DNA of 64,000 nt from NCBI GenBank assembly GCA_014621425.1, contig JAANBB010000100.1, positions 1 to 64,000 on the forward strand, written 5' to 3'. This document shows positions 1 to 12,500 of the stretch, piece after piece. A model generated the notes under the pieces. That model was not told where the DNA came from. It saw only the letters and a program-made list of their open reading frames with translations, and did no database searches. Origin of the DNA: Cylindrodendrum hubeiense (lineage: Eukaryota; Ascomycota; Sordariomycetes; Hypocreales; Nectriaceae). Every line of letters begins with the position of its first letter. Positions within the stretch are counted from its first letter, which is position 1. Position numbers and translations under genes: made by a program.

Positions 1-884
1 ATGCCCTGCGTGCGCACCTACGCCTCCGACGCAACCCCAGAGTCCTTCAAGTCCAAGGCCGCCTCCGCCTCTCCCGTGCCTCGATGGTCCCAGACGCCCC
101 CCGAGATGAAGGCAGGCGTCCAGCTCGACTTTGCCAAGCACGCCCACAACAAGATCTGGTCCGTCAACAACGACCCCAAGAAGCTGGACGAGGTGTACGA
201 CCGCCTGCTCGGCCCCAACGGCAGCAGGCTTCTGCCAGAGGAGCTCAAGTGGCTGGCTGTGACGCACAAGAGTTTCGACCAAGGAAGGAGAGGTTTCAAC
301 GATCGATTGGCGCTCGTCGGTACGTTTGCAGTCCCTCGTGGAGGCATTGGAGGTTTTGGCGAAAGGAATTGTGCGCTGACCTTGTACAGGCCGAATGGCG
401 CTCATCATGGAGACGACCAAGCAGATTGTCGCCAAGGACGCCATCCCCGGAGCGAAAGTGACCGACGAGTTTAACCGACAACCGTTCTCGCACCCGCAGC
501 TGGATTCGATAGACAACCTGGCCGTGGAGGGGCCGAGGGATATCGTCGGCAAGGAGAAGCTGTACGATCTCGCCATCGAAGTGGGGTTGATTGACGTTGT
601 GCGGTGGAAGCCTCGATTGGTACGTGGACATGGAATCCCTACTGCTGGTTTTCACCAGAGGACGAATTACGGCTGGCTTCTCTTACCAGAGACGAGTTAT
701 GGCTGGTTCGATTGAGACACAGGCGCTAACAAGTGAATAGGTGCGAAAACTGAAGACTTCAGGTGTCGAGGTTGTGCTCAACAGCGCTATCCTGGCGATT
801 CTTGGCGCCATCACACTGCAGCATGGGTCCGTGGTAGCAGCACAGGTCATCAGGGAGCGGATACTGGGCAAGGTGCGGGCTTAG
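1..884 (+). CDS. MRPL15: Mitochondrial 54S ribosomal protein mL57 (RNase III-fold), 5' end probably cut by the window
   Basis: Exons 1-319, 390-619 and 741-884 join in frame to give 230 residues from the first base of the window to TAG at 882-884. The N-terminus is rich in Ala, Ser and Arg as in a mitochondrial targeting peptide (RTYASDA), and the body has an RNase III-like helical domain with the LAVTHKSFDQG box (about residues 85-95). RNase III-like mL57 and mL44 are structural proteins of the fungal mitochondrial large subunit. The short length and lack of a double-stranded-RNA-binding domain favour mL57 over mL44. There is an ATG at base 1, but the true start may lie upstream. Both introns have GTACGT donors. 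The next gene converges from the minus strand. Family assignment is from memory of the motif, not from a search. Confidence 0.75.
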
Positions 885-1084
885 GGGGGCAAACTAATCT
901 GTATCATATATCTGTACCATTTAGGGATGAGGCCTCTGGAATCTGTACAAAGCATGACGGCGGTTGGCCTTGGGAGAAACACCCATCACTGTGAACGAGG
1001 TTGTATTGCTATGGACGTGTCATGGTAAATTACGATTATGTTAGGGTATCTAAAAGCGCTCATCTTCATGTCTATCAAGACCAT

Positions 1085-2212
1085 TCATGATTGTAATAGG
1101 GGCGTCTCCTCGTCTGCCGGCCGGCCGGTTGGTTCGTCAACTCCAGATTCTGGTTCCTCGGTTCCGTTATGGTTATCAGGGCGGTCATGAATCAGCTTCT
1201 CGCGGTAGACCCATCCTAGACAAGTTCCCGCTCCGGGGCCAACGACGAATGACGAGACGGCTGTGGCCAAGGGCACCCTCCAACCCACCTCGACTAGCAT
1301 CCAGTACAGAACTGTCCAGAGTATGAATTGAATATCAATCTCAATGAAGGTGAGGGTGGATTTGGTCATCTTTTTGCGATCATCGGGTTGGGTCAGGTTC
1401 CAGATGATGAAGACGTGGGCTGCAATGGACAAGAGAACCGGGAGAGCGTAGACGATGGCGAGTGACCGCCGGTTTGACTCGAGATGAATGAGTGTGGGGT
1501 CGGCTCTCTTCACCGCAGTGACGACCTTGCGGACGGCTTGGCGGATGAGGGAGACGTAGACTGGGAAGAGGAGCCAGATGCCAATGGTGGCGGGGGAGTT
1601 GAAGACGAGCATCAGGATGGAGGGAACGAAGTAGCCGATGGCCACGCTGACGGGAATGGCAATGACCTCGGTGTCTGGGAGGTGGCTGCTTTGGTCCTCA
1701 GCCTGGGGAGCGGGATCATGGCCCTCGTTGGAGTCTTGACGTCTCTTCCTTGCAGCAAAGAGGGCCTGGGTGGAGTGTATGAAGGCCGGGGTAATGACGA
1801 GCTCCCACACGACAGCGCCGCCGAGCAGGTTAAAGACGAGCCAGGGCCCGGTAGGATAGGCGACGAGGACATGAGGGGCGTTGCAGACGCGAGCGGCCTC
1901 GACGGTGGTGACGGTCAAGAGTCCGCCGACAAAGGCCAGGACAACTGACATGATGGCGACGCTGCGCAGCGAGTCGAGGGCGACATGGAAGAAGCTTACG
2001 AGATAGCACAGCGGGGTGCCGAGGGCGGGGATGCGGCTGAGCTGCGGCAGAGCTGCGTGCGAGTGGCACTGGGACCAGAGAAGCGCCGCGTTGACGTCGG
2101 AGTGGACGAAGAGCATGACGACGGTGGCGATGGCGAGGAGGACGGGCACGACGAGGAGGGCGCGGTAGGAGAGGTGGTGGATGGGCGCTTGCCAGCGGGT
2201 GGAGGGAGCCAT
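1085..2212 (-). CDS. Multi-pass integral membrane protein, function unknown
   Basis: A single open exon of 375 residues that starts at ATG 2212 and ends at TGA 1085. Seven or eight hydrophobic helices are visible, near residues 19-36, 83-104, 122-140, 184-205, 209-230, 251-273, 285-310 and 313-335. A charged loop (KRRQDSNEGHD) lies between helices 3 and 4. The cytosolic-looking tail is acidic and ends in EETPLLQS, which fits an acidic dileucine sorting signal for endosome or vacuole delivery. The family looks fungal: the YPTGPWLVFNLLGGAVVWE stretch recalls integral membrane proteins annotated only as hypothetical. The fold could be like 7TM terpene-cyclase-type proteins, but I see no biosynthetic neighbours, so I do not assign a reaction. 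It converges with the mL57 gene, with 200 bp between the stops. Confidence 0.7.
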   Translation of the reverse strand: MAPSTRWQAPIHHLSYRALLVVPVLLAIATVVMLFVHSDVNAALLWSQCHSHAALPQLSRIPALGTPLCYLVSFFHVALDSLRSVAIMSVVLAFVGGLLTVTTVEAARVCNAPHVLVAYPTGPWLVFNLLGGAVVWELVITPAFIHSTQALFAARKRRQDSNEGHDPAPQAEDQSSHLPDTEVIAIPVSVAIGYFVPSILMLVFNSPATIGIWLLFPVYVSLIRQAVRKVVTAVKRADPTLIHLESNRRSLAIVYALPVLLSIAAHVFIIWNLTQPDDRKKMTKSTLTFIEIDIQFILWTVLYWMLVEVGWRVPLATAVSSFVVGPGAGTCLGWVYREKLIHDRPDNHNGTEEPESGVDEPTGRPADEETPLLQS

Positions 2213-3346
2213 GGCGGCGACGAGTTGGCAGGTGGCGGGTGGCAGGGATGGCTAATCGACGATGCGCAGTCAACGATGCGCGATGTGAAGAGAGAGGGGA
2301 TCTCTACGGGTGCATTGTGCTCGGCGAGTGAGTTGCGGGCGAGTTGTGGTGTTGAGGGAGGTTGTCTTGAGATGAAGTCATGTGGAGCATTGAAAGTGGA
2401 CCCCGTGATTTGTTTCCCCGCTAGACCAGAAGCTGGAGCTTCGATGGCCAAGCATTCTGCAGCTACCTACAAAGTACGCCATAAGGGTAACAGCCTACAG
2501 CACTTGGCTAGGAGCTAAGTTATGCTGCAATGAATAGGTCGGAGATGGTCTCCATTTACAGATCTGTAGAATCGACTCTATGCCAGTCGGACAAACTCAC
2601 CCCGAGCATTTGTCAGTGAGGCCAGAGCTTGCGTGGCTGGATGGGACAATTGGGCCGACTGTCGACGGTCAGAAGTCTGTGCAACCGCAGGTGGACCAGA
2701 GATGATGCTGGAACCCACGCTCCACGAGGTTCCACGCCATGCTACGTCCATGCGTAGTGGTACAGCAGCTCCGGCCCTGACGATGATGCATGCGAAAAAG
2801 AGACAAAAATACAACGAGACAAGGGGAGCCAGACTAGCCATGCACCTTGCTTACCCGTAGCCTGAAAAAAAGAAGGCCAGAAGCCCACCACGTTCCACGG
2901 CCCCGCTCTCGACCTCGGCCGTCGTCCCGCGTTGGCTCTCCTGGCACTCAATTGGCCACTCCCCCCAGCGTCGCCAGGCGCCGACGATCCGACGCTACCG
3001 GCCCTGGCTACCGAGAATGGACGGCCCCGGGCGGTCCGTGGGCGCTGCGCTGACGTCAAGCCCGTGGGCCAGTAACCCCGAAGCAGCGCCCATCGGACTT
3101 AGCGAGAAAGCTTCTGCTCCTGCTGGCCGTGACCAGGCCCAGTCCACCGAGAAGGCTTTGATGATGCAGGGGCTGCGGGTTTGCGAATGCGAGGTGGGAT
3201 GGTGTCGCAGGAGCGGCTTGTTGTATAAATACGGCCCGTCGTCATGTTGAACTTGGAGTGCCCCGCATCCACCAAGCTCTACCATCTCAACTACACGAAC
3301 AGCAACACCACCGCAAACTTCAATCCAACTCTACCAAATCGACATC
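2213..3346. other. Intergenic region between divergent membrane-protein and DJ-1 genes
   Basis: No supported gene. Short open frames on both strands lack start context and conserved residues. The right third is the promoter of the DJ-1/Hsp31-like gene. Confidence 0.6.
3224..3231 (+). promoter_or_regulatory. TATA box of the DJ-1/Hsp31-like gene
   Basis: TATAAATA sits about 115 bp before the ATG at 3347, followed by a pyrimidine- and A-rich leader. The position and sequence fit a strong, inducible fungal promoter, as expected for a stress protein. Assignment is by sequence only. Confidence 0.5.
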
Positions 3347-4159
3347 ATGGCCGCCAAGAAGATCCTCATCGTGCTCACCAGCCAAGCCAAGATGAACAAT
3401 GGCGCCGCTACCGGATGGTACCTGGTCAGTGCCGGACCTCAATTGGCCTGTCCAGCTCCCAGCTAACCACTTCTCCAGCCCGAGCTCGCCCACCCCTACT
3501 ACGCCCTTGTCGGCGCCGACGAGCAAAACACCAACGTCGAGATCGTAGTTGCCTCTCCCGCCGGAGGAGTCGCCCCCCTCGACCAGGTCTCCGTCCAGGC
3601 CTTCGAGAGCGACCCGGCCTCGGTCAAGTTCCTCAACACCAAGAAGCAGCTCTGGGAGGAGACGCGCCCCCTCAGCGAGTTTCTCGGCAAGGCCTCTGAG
3701 TACGACGCCGTCTTCTACCCCGGCGGCCACGGCCCCATGTTCGACCTCGTAAACGACAAGAACTCGCTCCAGCTCATCCAGGAGTTCTACGAGGCCGGCA
3801 AGCCCGTCGCCGCCGTGTGCCACGGCCCCATCGTCTTCGTCAACGTCACCGTCAACGGCGGCAAGCCCTTGCTCAGCGGCCGCGAGGTCACCGGCTTCAG
3901 CAACGCCGAGGAGGATGCCGCCGGCATGACCCCGCACATGCCCGTCCTGCTCGAGGACGAGATCAAGCGCGTCGGCGGCAACTACGTCAAGGCCGACGAG
4001 CTCTGGGCCGAGAAGGCCGTCGTGGACGGACAGATCATCTCCGGCCAGAACCCTGCGTCTGCGCACGCTGTTGGAGTTGCCCTCGCGAAGGCTCTTGGTG
4101 AGTGCCGATTGCAAGCATCGAGTCTAATGATTGACTAACCATTCGCAATAGGTATTTAA
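3347..4159 (+). CDS. DJ-1/PfpI family protein, Hsp31-like (class III glutamine-amidotransferase-like)
   Basis: Exons 3347-3424, 3479-4097 and 4152-4159 give 234 residues. The last exon adds only two and two-thirds codons. The family motifs are clear: FYPGGHGPMFDL in the middle and AVCHGP with the nucleophile Cys140 followed by His141, the Hsp31-type nucleophile elbow. A late GFSNAEEDAAG segment and QNPASAHAVG near the C-terminus are also characteristic. Members are cytosolic chaperone-like proteins, and several have glutathione-independent glyoxalase (methylglyoxal to lactate) activity. Which applies here is inference. There is no signal peptide. A TATA box upstream and the family's role suggest stress-induced expression. 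An antisense open frame across exon 2 is a shadow caused by GC-rich codon use. Confidence 0.9.
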
Positions 4160-4322
4160 GCGGGTTACAGCGGGATAAGCACGTCTTTCATGAAAGGTCT
4201 CTGAATAGTTACGTCCGTATTCGAGAAATCCAAGTTCCATTTTCACAACACCATGAAGCCATGCCATGCCGATGATGTCATGCAGTGTCTGATTTCGATG
4301 CCCGCCAAAGTGACATGCTCAA

Positions 4323-6133
4323 CTAAGACAACACATACTTCTCAAGCACAGGATATATCGCCTCATACAGCCCACACCGCGCATCCAGCACCCGCTGATC
4401 CACCATGGTCGGCCCCGCCACCGTCACCTCGCTCCCGACATCCCCCAGATTCGCCACGTCAAACGGCGCATACCGCGAGCCCACCGCCGGCCACCCGGGT
4501 CCGCCCCGCGGGTTCTTGACGAACCGGCCCACGACGCCGCGCAGATAGTTGCCAAACGTGTACAGCTGCGGCGTGAGCGGCACCCCGCCCGCGTCGCCCT
4601 CGAAGGTGGGCGTGCTGAAGAGCAGCGACACGTCGGATCCGTGGAACTTGCCCAGCCACGCGAGCTCCTTCGGGAAGAGGCTGATGAGGGAGGCGTTGAA
4701 GTAGAACCGCCAGGCGGGGTTGTCGATGGAGGCTGACATGTTGGCGAGGATGCCCTGGGGCTATTCACCAATTAGCATCTTGAGGTCGAAGGGTCATGTC
4801 TTCACTTACACACTGCCAGAAATAATCCGTGTAAATCGCCGCCGCAACATCAAAGTTCGTCTCCAACGCCGGGTCCGCCCGATACACATCCAAGATGGCC
4901 CCGCGCTGTTCCTTTGTCACCAGCGGCTCCGTCAGATACGAATCTAGGAACAGGCTCATGTTGATGTGGCGGTTCACCAGTGCGCGGCCTTCCTGCGCAA
5001 TCGTCCCCGTCAACACCGGCACCTTGGCAATCTTTCCCTCGCGCCACCGCTGCGCCCGTCCTCTGGGCACCGTCACGTTGTCGGTGACAGGCGTAAATGT
5101 GACCTGGGTTGCGGACATGGCATCAATGAGGTCGCTCGCGGAGACTTGCCGCATGCAGGACAGCTGGTCGTCGGTGCTATTACAGCCCACCGCCTGCGCG
5201 ACGGCATCCCAACTTCGCTGCTCCTGGGAATTTGCAGTGGCGCCCAGAAGGCCCACCGACACCTGACCGCTGAACATGATTGCGCCGCGGAAGGGCGGTG
5301 GGTGGACGTTCCTGTAGGCGTTGAGATGCACGTCGACGGACATGGAGCCGGCCGACTCGCCCCAGATGGTCACCTTGCCCGGGTCGCCGCCAAAGGCTCT
5401 GGCGTTGGCCTGGACCCATTCGATGGCGAGCTGTTGATCGTATAAACCGAGATTCGTATTCTCGACGGGAATATCGGGCGAGTTGGGGAAGCCAAACACT
5501 GCGTGTGTTAGTCGTCGAGGTTGAGTGAACCAGGGGTTACGTACTATTAGTGCGGTAGTTGAACGAGAACGCCACAATGTCTTCGTAGGCTGCAAACCCC
5601 GACATATCGATCCTTCCGTTTCCCTGTTGCCAACCACCGCCATGGATGAAGAGCACCACAGGGCGACCTTCTGGAGGCTGCGGGCTTGTCGGCGCAAAGG
5701 CGTTCATGTACAGGCAATCCTCGCTCTCAGGGGGGCCGTTGTCAAAGAAGCCTTGGAGGATCTCTACACCTGGGCTGAGTTCTATTCAGAGAAACGGTTA
5801 GCACTCCATGTATGCCCTGATTTTATGAGTATACAGGGGTGGGTTACCGTTATTGGTGAACAGCTGGGTACAAGATGGCCCAAACTCGGTCGCCTCCAGC
5901 GGCTTCGTCCAGGGCTTCGGCTTCTTCGCACGACTGAATCGCTCAGGGCGCGATGCATATGGAATGCCGAGAAATCTATTGACTGGGGAAATGGAATCAA
6001 GGAGCTCTACAGAAACCCCGACGATGGGGCCTGATTCGAGAGCTGCCGCTGGAACATGAGTCGGGTAATTGTCGTCCTTGGCTACGGCCAAGATGGGCAG
6101 CGCGAGTCGCGATGCCGCAGTGAGAAGCTTCAT
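4323..6133 (-). CDS. Secreted type-B carboxylesterase/lipase (alpha/beta hydrolase)
   Basis: Four exons on the minus strand (6133-5848, 5781-5545, 5498-4810, 4760-4323) join in frame to 549 residues. The N-terminus MKLLTAASRLALPILAVA is a signal peptide, so the enzyme is probably secreted. Cholinesterase-family landmarks are in order: NRFLGIPYA, the oxyanion loop FIHGGGWQQGN, the nucleophile elbow GESAGS with Ser223, and KFHGSDVSLLF carrying the likely catalytic His. Several N-x-S/T sites and paired Cys residues fit extracellular folding. Fungal members hydrolyse esters of short or long acids, and the substrate cannot be told from sequence. The gene is 163 bp from the stop of the convergent DJ-1 gene. 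All introns have GT-AG ends. Confidence 0.9.
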
Positions 6134-7617
6134 AATGATAAACTCAAGGTTTGCTATACCACAAGGGATGACGCATCGGATGATACAATTGAAAAGGATG
6201 TGGGGGTATTTATGTATTCGAACAGAGACTTGACTTGCACTTCTCAATACCACTTACAGCCAGACCGCCTGGTCAAGAACCTAAGCCTCAGCGCCTCACT
6301 ACTTCATCCATTTGCGGGGACAAGAAATGACGATGCAGTCTTGGCTAGACCAGGCACCAGCTAAGCATCCAAACCTCCGCCGGCAGTTAGTCATTTCGCA
6401 TGCATGATCTTCGATTCATCGCCTGCGCAGTCCATCTGCCACCACCTGACTGGCGGCGCGACCTGCTAGCTCCCGGAAACATCCTTGCAGGACCGGGCTG
6501 ATGCTAGTATGACGTGCGACAGCCCTGCAGTTTCTGAGGGCTAGAGTGCCGTATTGATCGTGTTTGGGATATTGTGCCGTCGTTGAGACGATACGACGGA
6601 TACGGGCGAATGCGAAGCGGGGCGTGCGGCCAAAAGCTCCGATGCTGACACTGAACCCATGAGCCGGCTGTAATTAAGAATTCCACGGCGATCATAATCA
6701 TTCTTCCAAGCATAATAACCTACAGAGTTAGGTTCTTATAGCAAGACGTTGCAAATGCGTGCCTGCGGGCTGTAGATTCAGCTTGACCCGACCCGATGGA
6801 AAGTGCTTAGAATGCGTGCTGTTGATCACTCTCTGCCAGTTGATGACGGACACACTAAAAGAGTCTTCTGATTTCAACAATATCTCAACAACTCAGTCCA
6901 AGAAACGATGCTATTATTCTCCGTCTAGCGGAGCGAGGTAGCCAACTATCGTTCAAGTCAGGAACACAACGGTCACGCAAGTAGGTATCATACCACCCCC
7001 AACACAACACCACCAAACTGGCGACGATACCATGAGACAAGATCAGACAATGAAATGGATCGCAACATGAACGGTGAAATATCCTCGGATTCTCGTCTCG
7101 AAATATCCAAGACGTAGGAAAACAGCAGTTTTGCGCAATGTCAACTCTCCAAAACGGCCCCATATTGACAGGCACCCCTGAACCATTAACGCCTTATACC
7201 ACAATAAGAAACGGGAAAGAAATGGTCAGGCGGGAAGTCCATATTGACAACCATTCCCAGCCATGGCCCGCTTGCCCTCCATGTTTAGCTCGTCGCCGCT
7301 CTCGTGTCTTAAAGAAATCGGTATAAAGGAATGTCCGTGTTCCATCGTTGTGGCACACAGTCAGGTATCATGTCAAGTCCACATCCTCGCTCTCACATCT
7401 CAGCTTCTGCCAACACATCTCCGATCCCCTGTACTTGGAGACGAGGCTCACCTGTCTCCATGGGGTTTTGTTTTTGTTTTTGATCGTTTGATCTTGCTTC
7501 TTTTCCTGGGCCGTTTCTCTTCCGCGCCACATCTTTTGGCTCTTTGCTTTGCTTCTTCTGCATCGTCCTCCTCTTGTCGTATCGTGAGATAGTCTCGTTT
7601 CGTTGGATGAAACCCTC
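6134..7617. other. Intergenic region, no gene seen
   Basis: It holds the promoter of the esterase (right of 6133) and the 3' flank of the Opi1-like gene. Open frames here are short and show no conserved residues or splice-supported continuation. Confidence 0.6.
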
Positions 7618-9517
7618 TCAACCCATCTTCACATCGCCGTTGACCTGAGTTTGGGGCAACACTGGCTTCTCCTCGTCCTGGTTGCGTCGTCGCTTGCCCA
7701 TGCGCTCACACCACTCTTCCGCGCTGACGATGGTGCCGTCCAAGACACCACTGACCTGGGCCACCATGTCGAGACCCTCCTTGGCCAGGACCAGCACCTT
7801 CTGTGCGCCTTCACGCAGAGCAGATTCGCTGTCCGCATCATTGCCTTGAGTAGCATTGTCCGACATGGTAGCCACGCGGAAGCGCTGGGGAAGGCTGGTG
7901 AGATGACGGCGAACGAGAATGCGGGCGTTTTCGGGCAGGGCACCGCCAGCGTATTTCGAGACGGTGATGATGACTTCCTGGAGAGTCCTGAGAACATCCC
8001 CCTTAAGGGAGGCAATCCGAGCGGCAATCTCCCTGCGCGATTGAGCTTGGTCGTTTGCGGCTTGACCACTGCTCGACTCGCCTAGGGCATGATCCTTCTC
8101 AGATGCTTCAAGTGACACCGCGGTGCCGTCCTCTTTGTCGAACTGCTCCAAGGTGTCCTTCAGAGCACCAATGACGCGGCCAATATGACTATTGGCCCAC
8201 CTCAGCCATCGCAAGCAATATTTCAAGCTGCGCAGGCTCTCGTCACTCATGGCAATGCTCAACCCGGATGTAGACATGATCAAGCGGGACTGCCAAGCCG
8301 CATTAGAGCTGGAGGGTGGTCTCTCAGAGCTTTGCGTGTCGGCCGTTTCGGTGTATGCCGGCGACCGTATTTCATCGTATGCCGGCAGGGTGTCGATGGT
8401 GCTCGTCGTAGACATGCGACGGGAGCCGACCTTGGAGGAGGGAGAGTAGGGGTCTTGCTGTAGGCCGTTTTCGCCTGGGAGCTGCTGGAGTCCGCCAATC
8501 TGCTTCATGCCTTCTCCTTCGACCCGCTTGTTGCTGACCAACTGGCTACTGTCGACCTTTCGTCGCTTCTTGGAGCCATTTCCAGTTTCCAAATCAGAGG
8601 ACGAGCTGTTGTGTCTCCGTCCCGCACCCAAAAACCAGCGCACACCACCTTCGACACCAGTCCTCCGACCAACCGAACCTACGGTATTGGCAATTGGCGT
8701 GAGATAACCCTCGACGTACTCGGCGCCAGACCGGAAGCGTGGCGAAAAGTTCTTGGCACCTCCATAGGCGGATGTCGCGCCCTCGATAGTGCTGGCGAGT
8801 AGGGGGTGGGAGGTGGTGAGAAGAGACAGCAAGGGCTCGGGCTGTGGAGATTGTGTCCGTGTCCGCGTCGTTGGCTGAAAGCTGTGCGAGGTCGGTGGGC
8901 TCACGGGGAGCGACGAGTTTCTGTTTGGAGGTGAGGATACAAAGTCTGTCACATGATTAGCGGCTGCGCATGACGAGGGTAAGTCGGGGAGGCCAACCGG
9001 CTCTCAAATCGCCAAGCGCCTCGGCGGCCAGTCGCACATCGGGGTCGTCAAGGCTCACGCTGCCCGATCGCGCATCGAGGAGGCGGTCGGGGGACGCAGC
9101 GCTGGCGACACTGTTGCTGCTTGCGTCAATGTCCATCTTGATTGGGCTGTCGGCGGTGTGCAGCAGTTGCGGAGCTGATGTGTGGTACGGCGGGAGGGGG
9201 TTCATGTGATGCCAATGGTTGCTGGGAGGGTTCAGGGCCAGGTCGCCGGTGAGGGAACTTAGTGAGGGTAGTTTGATGTCGGCATCCCGGTGAGACAAGG
9301 GCGGTAGCGATCGCGGCAGCGGGGGAGGCAGCTCGGTGGTGGGCACATCGGGCATGTTGAAGACGGAGGCGCCCATGTGATTAGTGGGCGAGTAGGCGGG
9401 AGGGGAGAAGCCCATCATATGGGGCGTCGGGAGAGGAGGCGGCGGTCCGAGGACGGCATCGTGGGATGCGGCGGGCTCGCGATCGCGAGTTGGGACAAGC
9501 ATGTGATTGCGCTCCAT
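7618..9517 (-). CDS. OPI1: Opi1-family transcriptional repressor
   Basis: Exons 9517-8998 and 8945-7618 give 615 residues. The splice is fixed by family conservation: EALGDLRA joins DFVSSPP across a 52-nt intron with an unusual GTTGGC donor. The N-terminal 170 residues are Pro/Ser-rich and acidic. The Opi1 domain follows (HPLLASTIEGATSAYGG, SPRFRSGAEYVEGYLTP), then a nuclear signal KKRRKV at about 299-304, and a long helical C-terminus with SLKYCLRWLRWANSHIG. In yeast Opi1 senses phosphatidic acid at the ER and represses inositol and phospholipid genes by binding Ino2. Filamentous fungi may have rewired this, so the target genes are unknown here. The start at 9517 is the first ATG in frame. 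The leader upstream is pyrimidine-rich on the coding strand and unusually long. Confidence 0.88.
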
Positions 9518-12500
9518 GGAGCTGGCGTCGGCGATAAGGCGGGTACGTCAATCGGACATCGGTGCGGGATACGAGAGGAGACGGTTGGCCGACGGCGGAA
9601 GGTCCAGCGGGTGCGGTGCGATGCGCGCCGTGTCGGCCAGAGGAGGGAGTGAAGAGGGCGATGCGAGGTGAGGATGGTGATGCGTCGACAATTGTTTGGT
9701 GGTGAGACGAGGGACGAGTGGGATGCAAAAGGGTTGGGAGAGGGAGGGATGAATGGGATGAGAGATGAGGTGACGCCCGGCAGGGTCGCTTGACGGAGGC
9801 GGCTGCAACGAGTATTTCAGTGTATCGCGGCGGGGGTCTCGAGAGCGCACAGGGGACCACAGGGAACCACAGGGGACCAGCAGGGAAGCAACAGGGAAGC
9901 AACAGGGCAGCCAACAAGGCGAGCGTTGGCCAGGCGGAGCGAAAACCGTCAGGCGCTCCCTCTGAACTGTCGGGTCCTCAGCTGCAGGGACCAGCCGAGG
10001 GGGCGGACGCTGACTCTAGCGCAGACCGGACCGGGCACAGGTGGGATCGCAGTGGGATCGCGGGCGGTCAGTGGCCAAGTGCGCCACCTGGACAGTTGAA
10101 TAGTGGGGATGGCAGCCCGCTAGAAGCCTGTGAGACGCCCTGTGAGACGCCCAGCAACGATGCCCAGCGATAAAGTGGAGGACGAAGCCCGCCCGGAAGA
10201 GGAGGGGAGATGGCCCAGGGCTGAGGGCAGTGGAGAGGAAGAGGGTTTATCAGTGAAGCACAGAAGCGATGACGAAGTGAGGGTTTGTCGGCGTCAACCT
10301 CGCTTGTTCGTCAAAAATTGGCGTCTCTCTTTACCAAGGGGAGAGTGCGCCAAGAGGAGAGGGGAGGGAAGAGGATGATATCTATACAGAGCGGGATGAC
10401 ATCCAGACAGTGCCGCGGATGCGAAGCTGCGACAGGCTCTGGCGGCCGGTCGACTCCCTCGCGAAGGGTGCCTCGCCATGACGGGTGGGAGCGACGGATA
10501 TTGGATGGCAATTAATGTCTTGTGGGAGCGCATGTAACAACAACCAGGGGGACGAACCGATGAACCACGACTTGGAGGAGACCGCGAATGGGAGCCACGA
10601 CGGTATCGCCCTGCGTAGCGCGTCTGTGCCGCGCAGTGCGTCGCCTGGAGGGATACAATCGGGTTGTTGGTACCATGTAGCATCGTGTACCATCACAAGC
10701 ACGTGTCAGAACCGGGGAATGGTGCGTTCGACGACGGCAACAGGGGTGTCTGTTGATAGGCCAGGGCTAACAGGCCAGGGGGTGGATGGAAATGGATCAA
10801 TCATGGATCGACTTGGGCTGCGGGATCACATGCAAAGGCAGAATATGAGATCTCTTATCCCCATCCCACCTCCCTCCCACTTCCCTCGATACCCCCCCGC
10901 GCGTCCCCCCAAATCTCTAATAAATCCCGCCTTGGCTCGGTCGGTTACAGCAGGATGCGGCGCTGCGAGCTTCGTCAGAATAACCACTGACGGTATTGCT
11001 GATGACGGATGACGGAGGGCCTGCCCAGCTGCTCGGCTAATGTGTCCATAATGTGTCCATGGTGGTAAGCAGCGGGCCCGAGTCATGCGCCAGGCGGCTA
11101 ACACCCAACACCCGCGAGCTGGCTACGAGCGTGGTTACGAGCCACGACGGATGGCCTGGCTGTCTCGTGTGCGTCCCTTGTGCGTGCCTGCTGACGAGTG
11201 CCTGGTGCTGAACGAAGCCCGTGCTTTCCCCATGTTCGTTGGGACAGCTCTATACGTGTATCTCGCTGCCTCGCCTGCAGCCATATCCAAGCGTCGCAGG
11301 CAAGCAGGTTACCTTCGATGCCGCCGCGGCCCCCATCGAACCGTAGTCGGTGGCCGCCTCCCAATCATTATCCAAGACCCGGGTTGCCGGCCGGCCCCCC
11401 TTCGCTCCCAGTTGCCCTCCCATTGCTTGCTCCCGGCCGACGGCTCGAGCTTTGGCCTCATTGGGCTCGTGCTTGCGCCCTCTTGATCAGCCAGCCAACC
11501 CGCCCTCCATCCTCCATCGGATGCCATGCCGTGCCGAGCTTGGCCAATCTTCAGCCTGTGAAGGTGCCCAGCCGGCAGTCAGAGTCGGCGAAGCATTGCT
11601 CGTCCATCCCCACCACGTACCATCGGCTTCCGCAGACGGCTCGCCATGTTGCAGAGTAATTCGTCGCATGTTAACCGGCGTCCGGGAAATAGCCTTTGGT
11701 TACATCACGAAGCCGCTGGCAACCCACCCAAACACATGTGGGGCAACCCTCGCCCTCCATCCTCCTCCTGACGGCGGTGCCATGTGCTAGAGGTGCCAGT
11801 TGCGAGCTGTCGCCCTGACGAGGAGCCCTTGGATCTGAGGCTCAAACACGCGAGAATTCTTCACCGTGTTCCATTACGCATTCCGCCAAGTCCTGGGAAA
11901 CGCGGCCGAGGTCGTGGTATTAGAGTTCCCGGTCAGCTTGCCTTCGGGACCGACATGCCCAATCCGATGCCACCACGAATGGGAGTCCGAGTGGGAGAGG
12001 GTGATCCTTACGTTGAGGGATGAAGCTCCCCTGCTTTAATAGGCTTAGTGGGGGCATTGCAGCCGAGGGGAGGCAAGATCACCGCCGTTTGGCTTGATGA
12101 TGGGATGCGACATCTGACTGTTGGCGAACGCTATGTAGCCTCACGTCCTATCACGATGAATGTCTTTCCCAACAGGCTGACGATAGCGCCAGACATTATA
12201 GTTGTAGGGACCATGTATCCAACCGAGACATTGGAGCAGAGTCAACCGAGGATCTTGGGCGGGAAGGTCACCACCACAACACCAACGCCACCACCTCCAC
12301 GGAATGGTGGACGTAGTAGCAAAGCTTCACATGGAAATCGCGGAAGGATCTCGTCCGTTATCGCCTCATCACCTGCCCAGTTCATCCGCGCCCCAGGGAG
12401 ATATGCATCTGCACTTGGCTGCACTGCCATGCACAACGACGCATGAGCCTCAAGTGAGACCCTTCTCCCAGGGATCCTGGCCTGGCTTTCGCAAATCTTT

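Noticed and set aside
3320..4114. 264-codon antisense ORF across the DJ-1 gene
   Set aside because: Shadow of GC-rich codons; its residues are low-complexity Asp/Val/Gly/Leu and the plus strand has clear family motifs.
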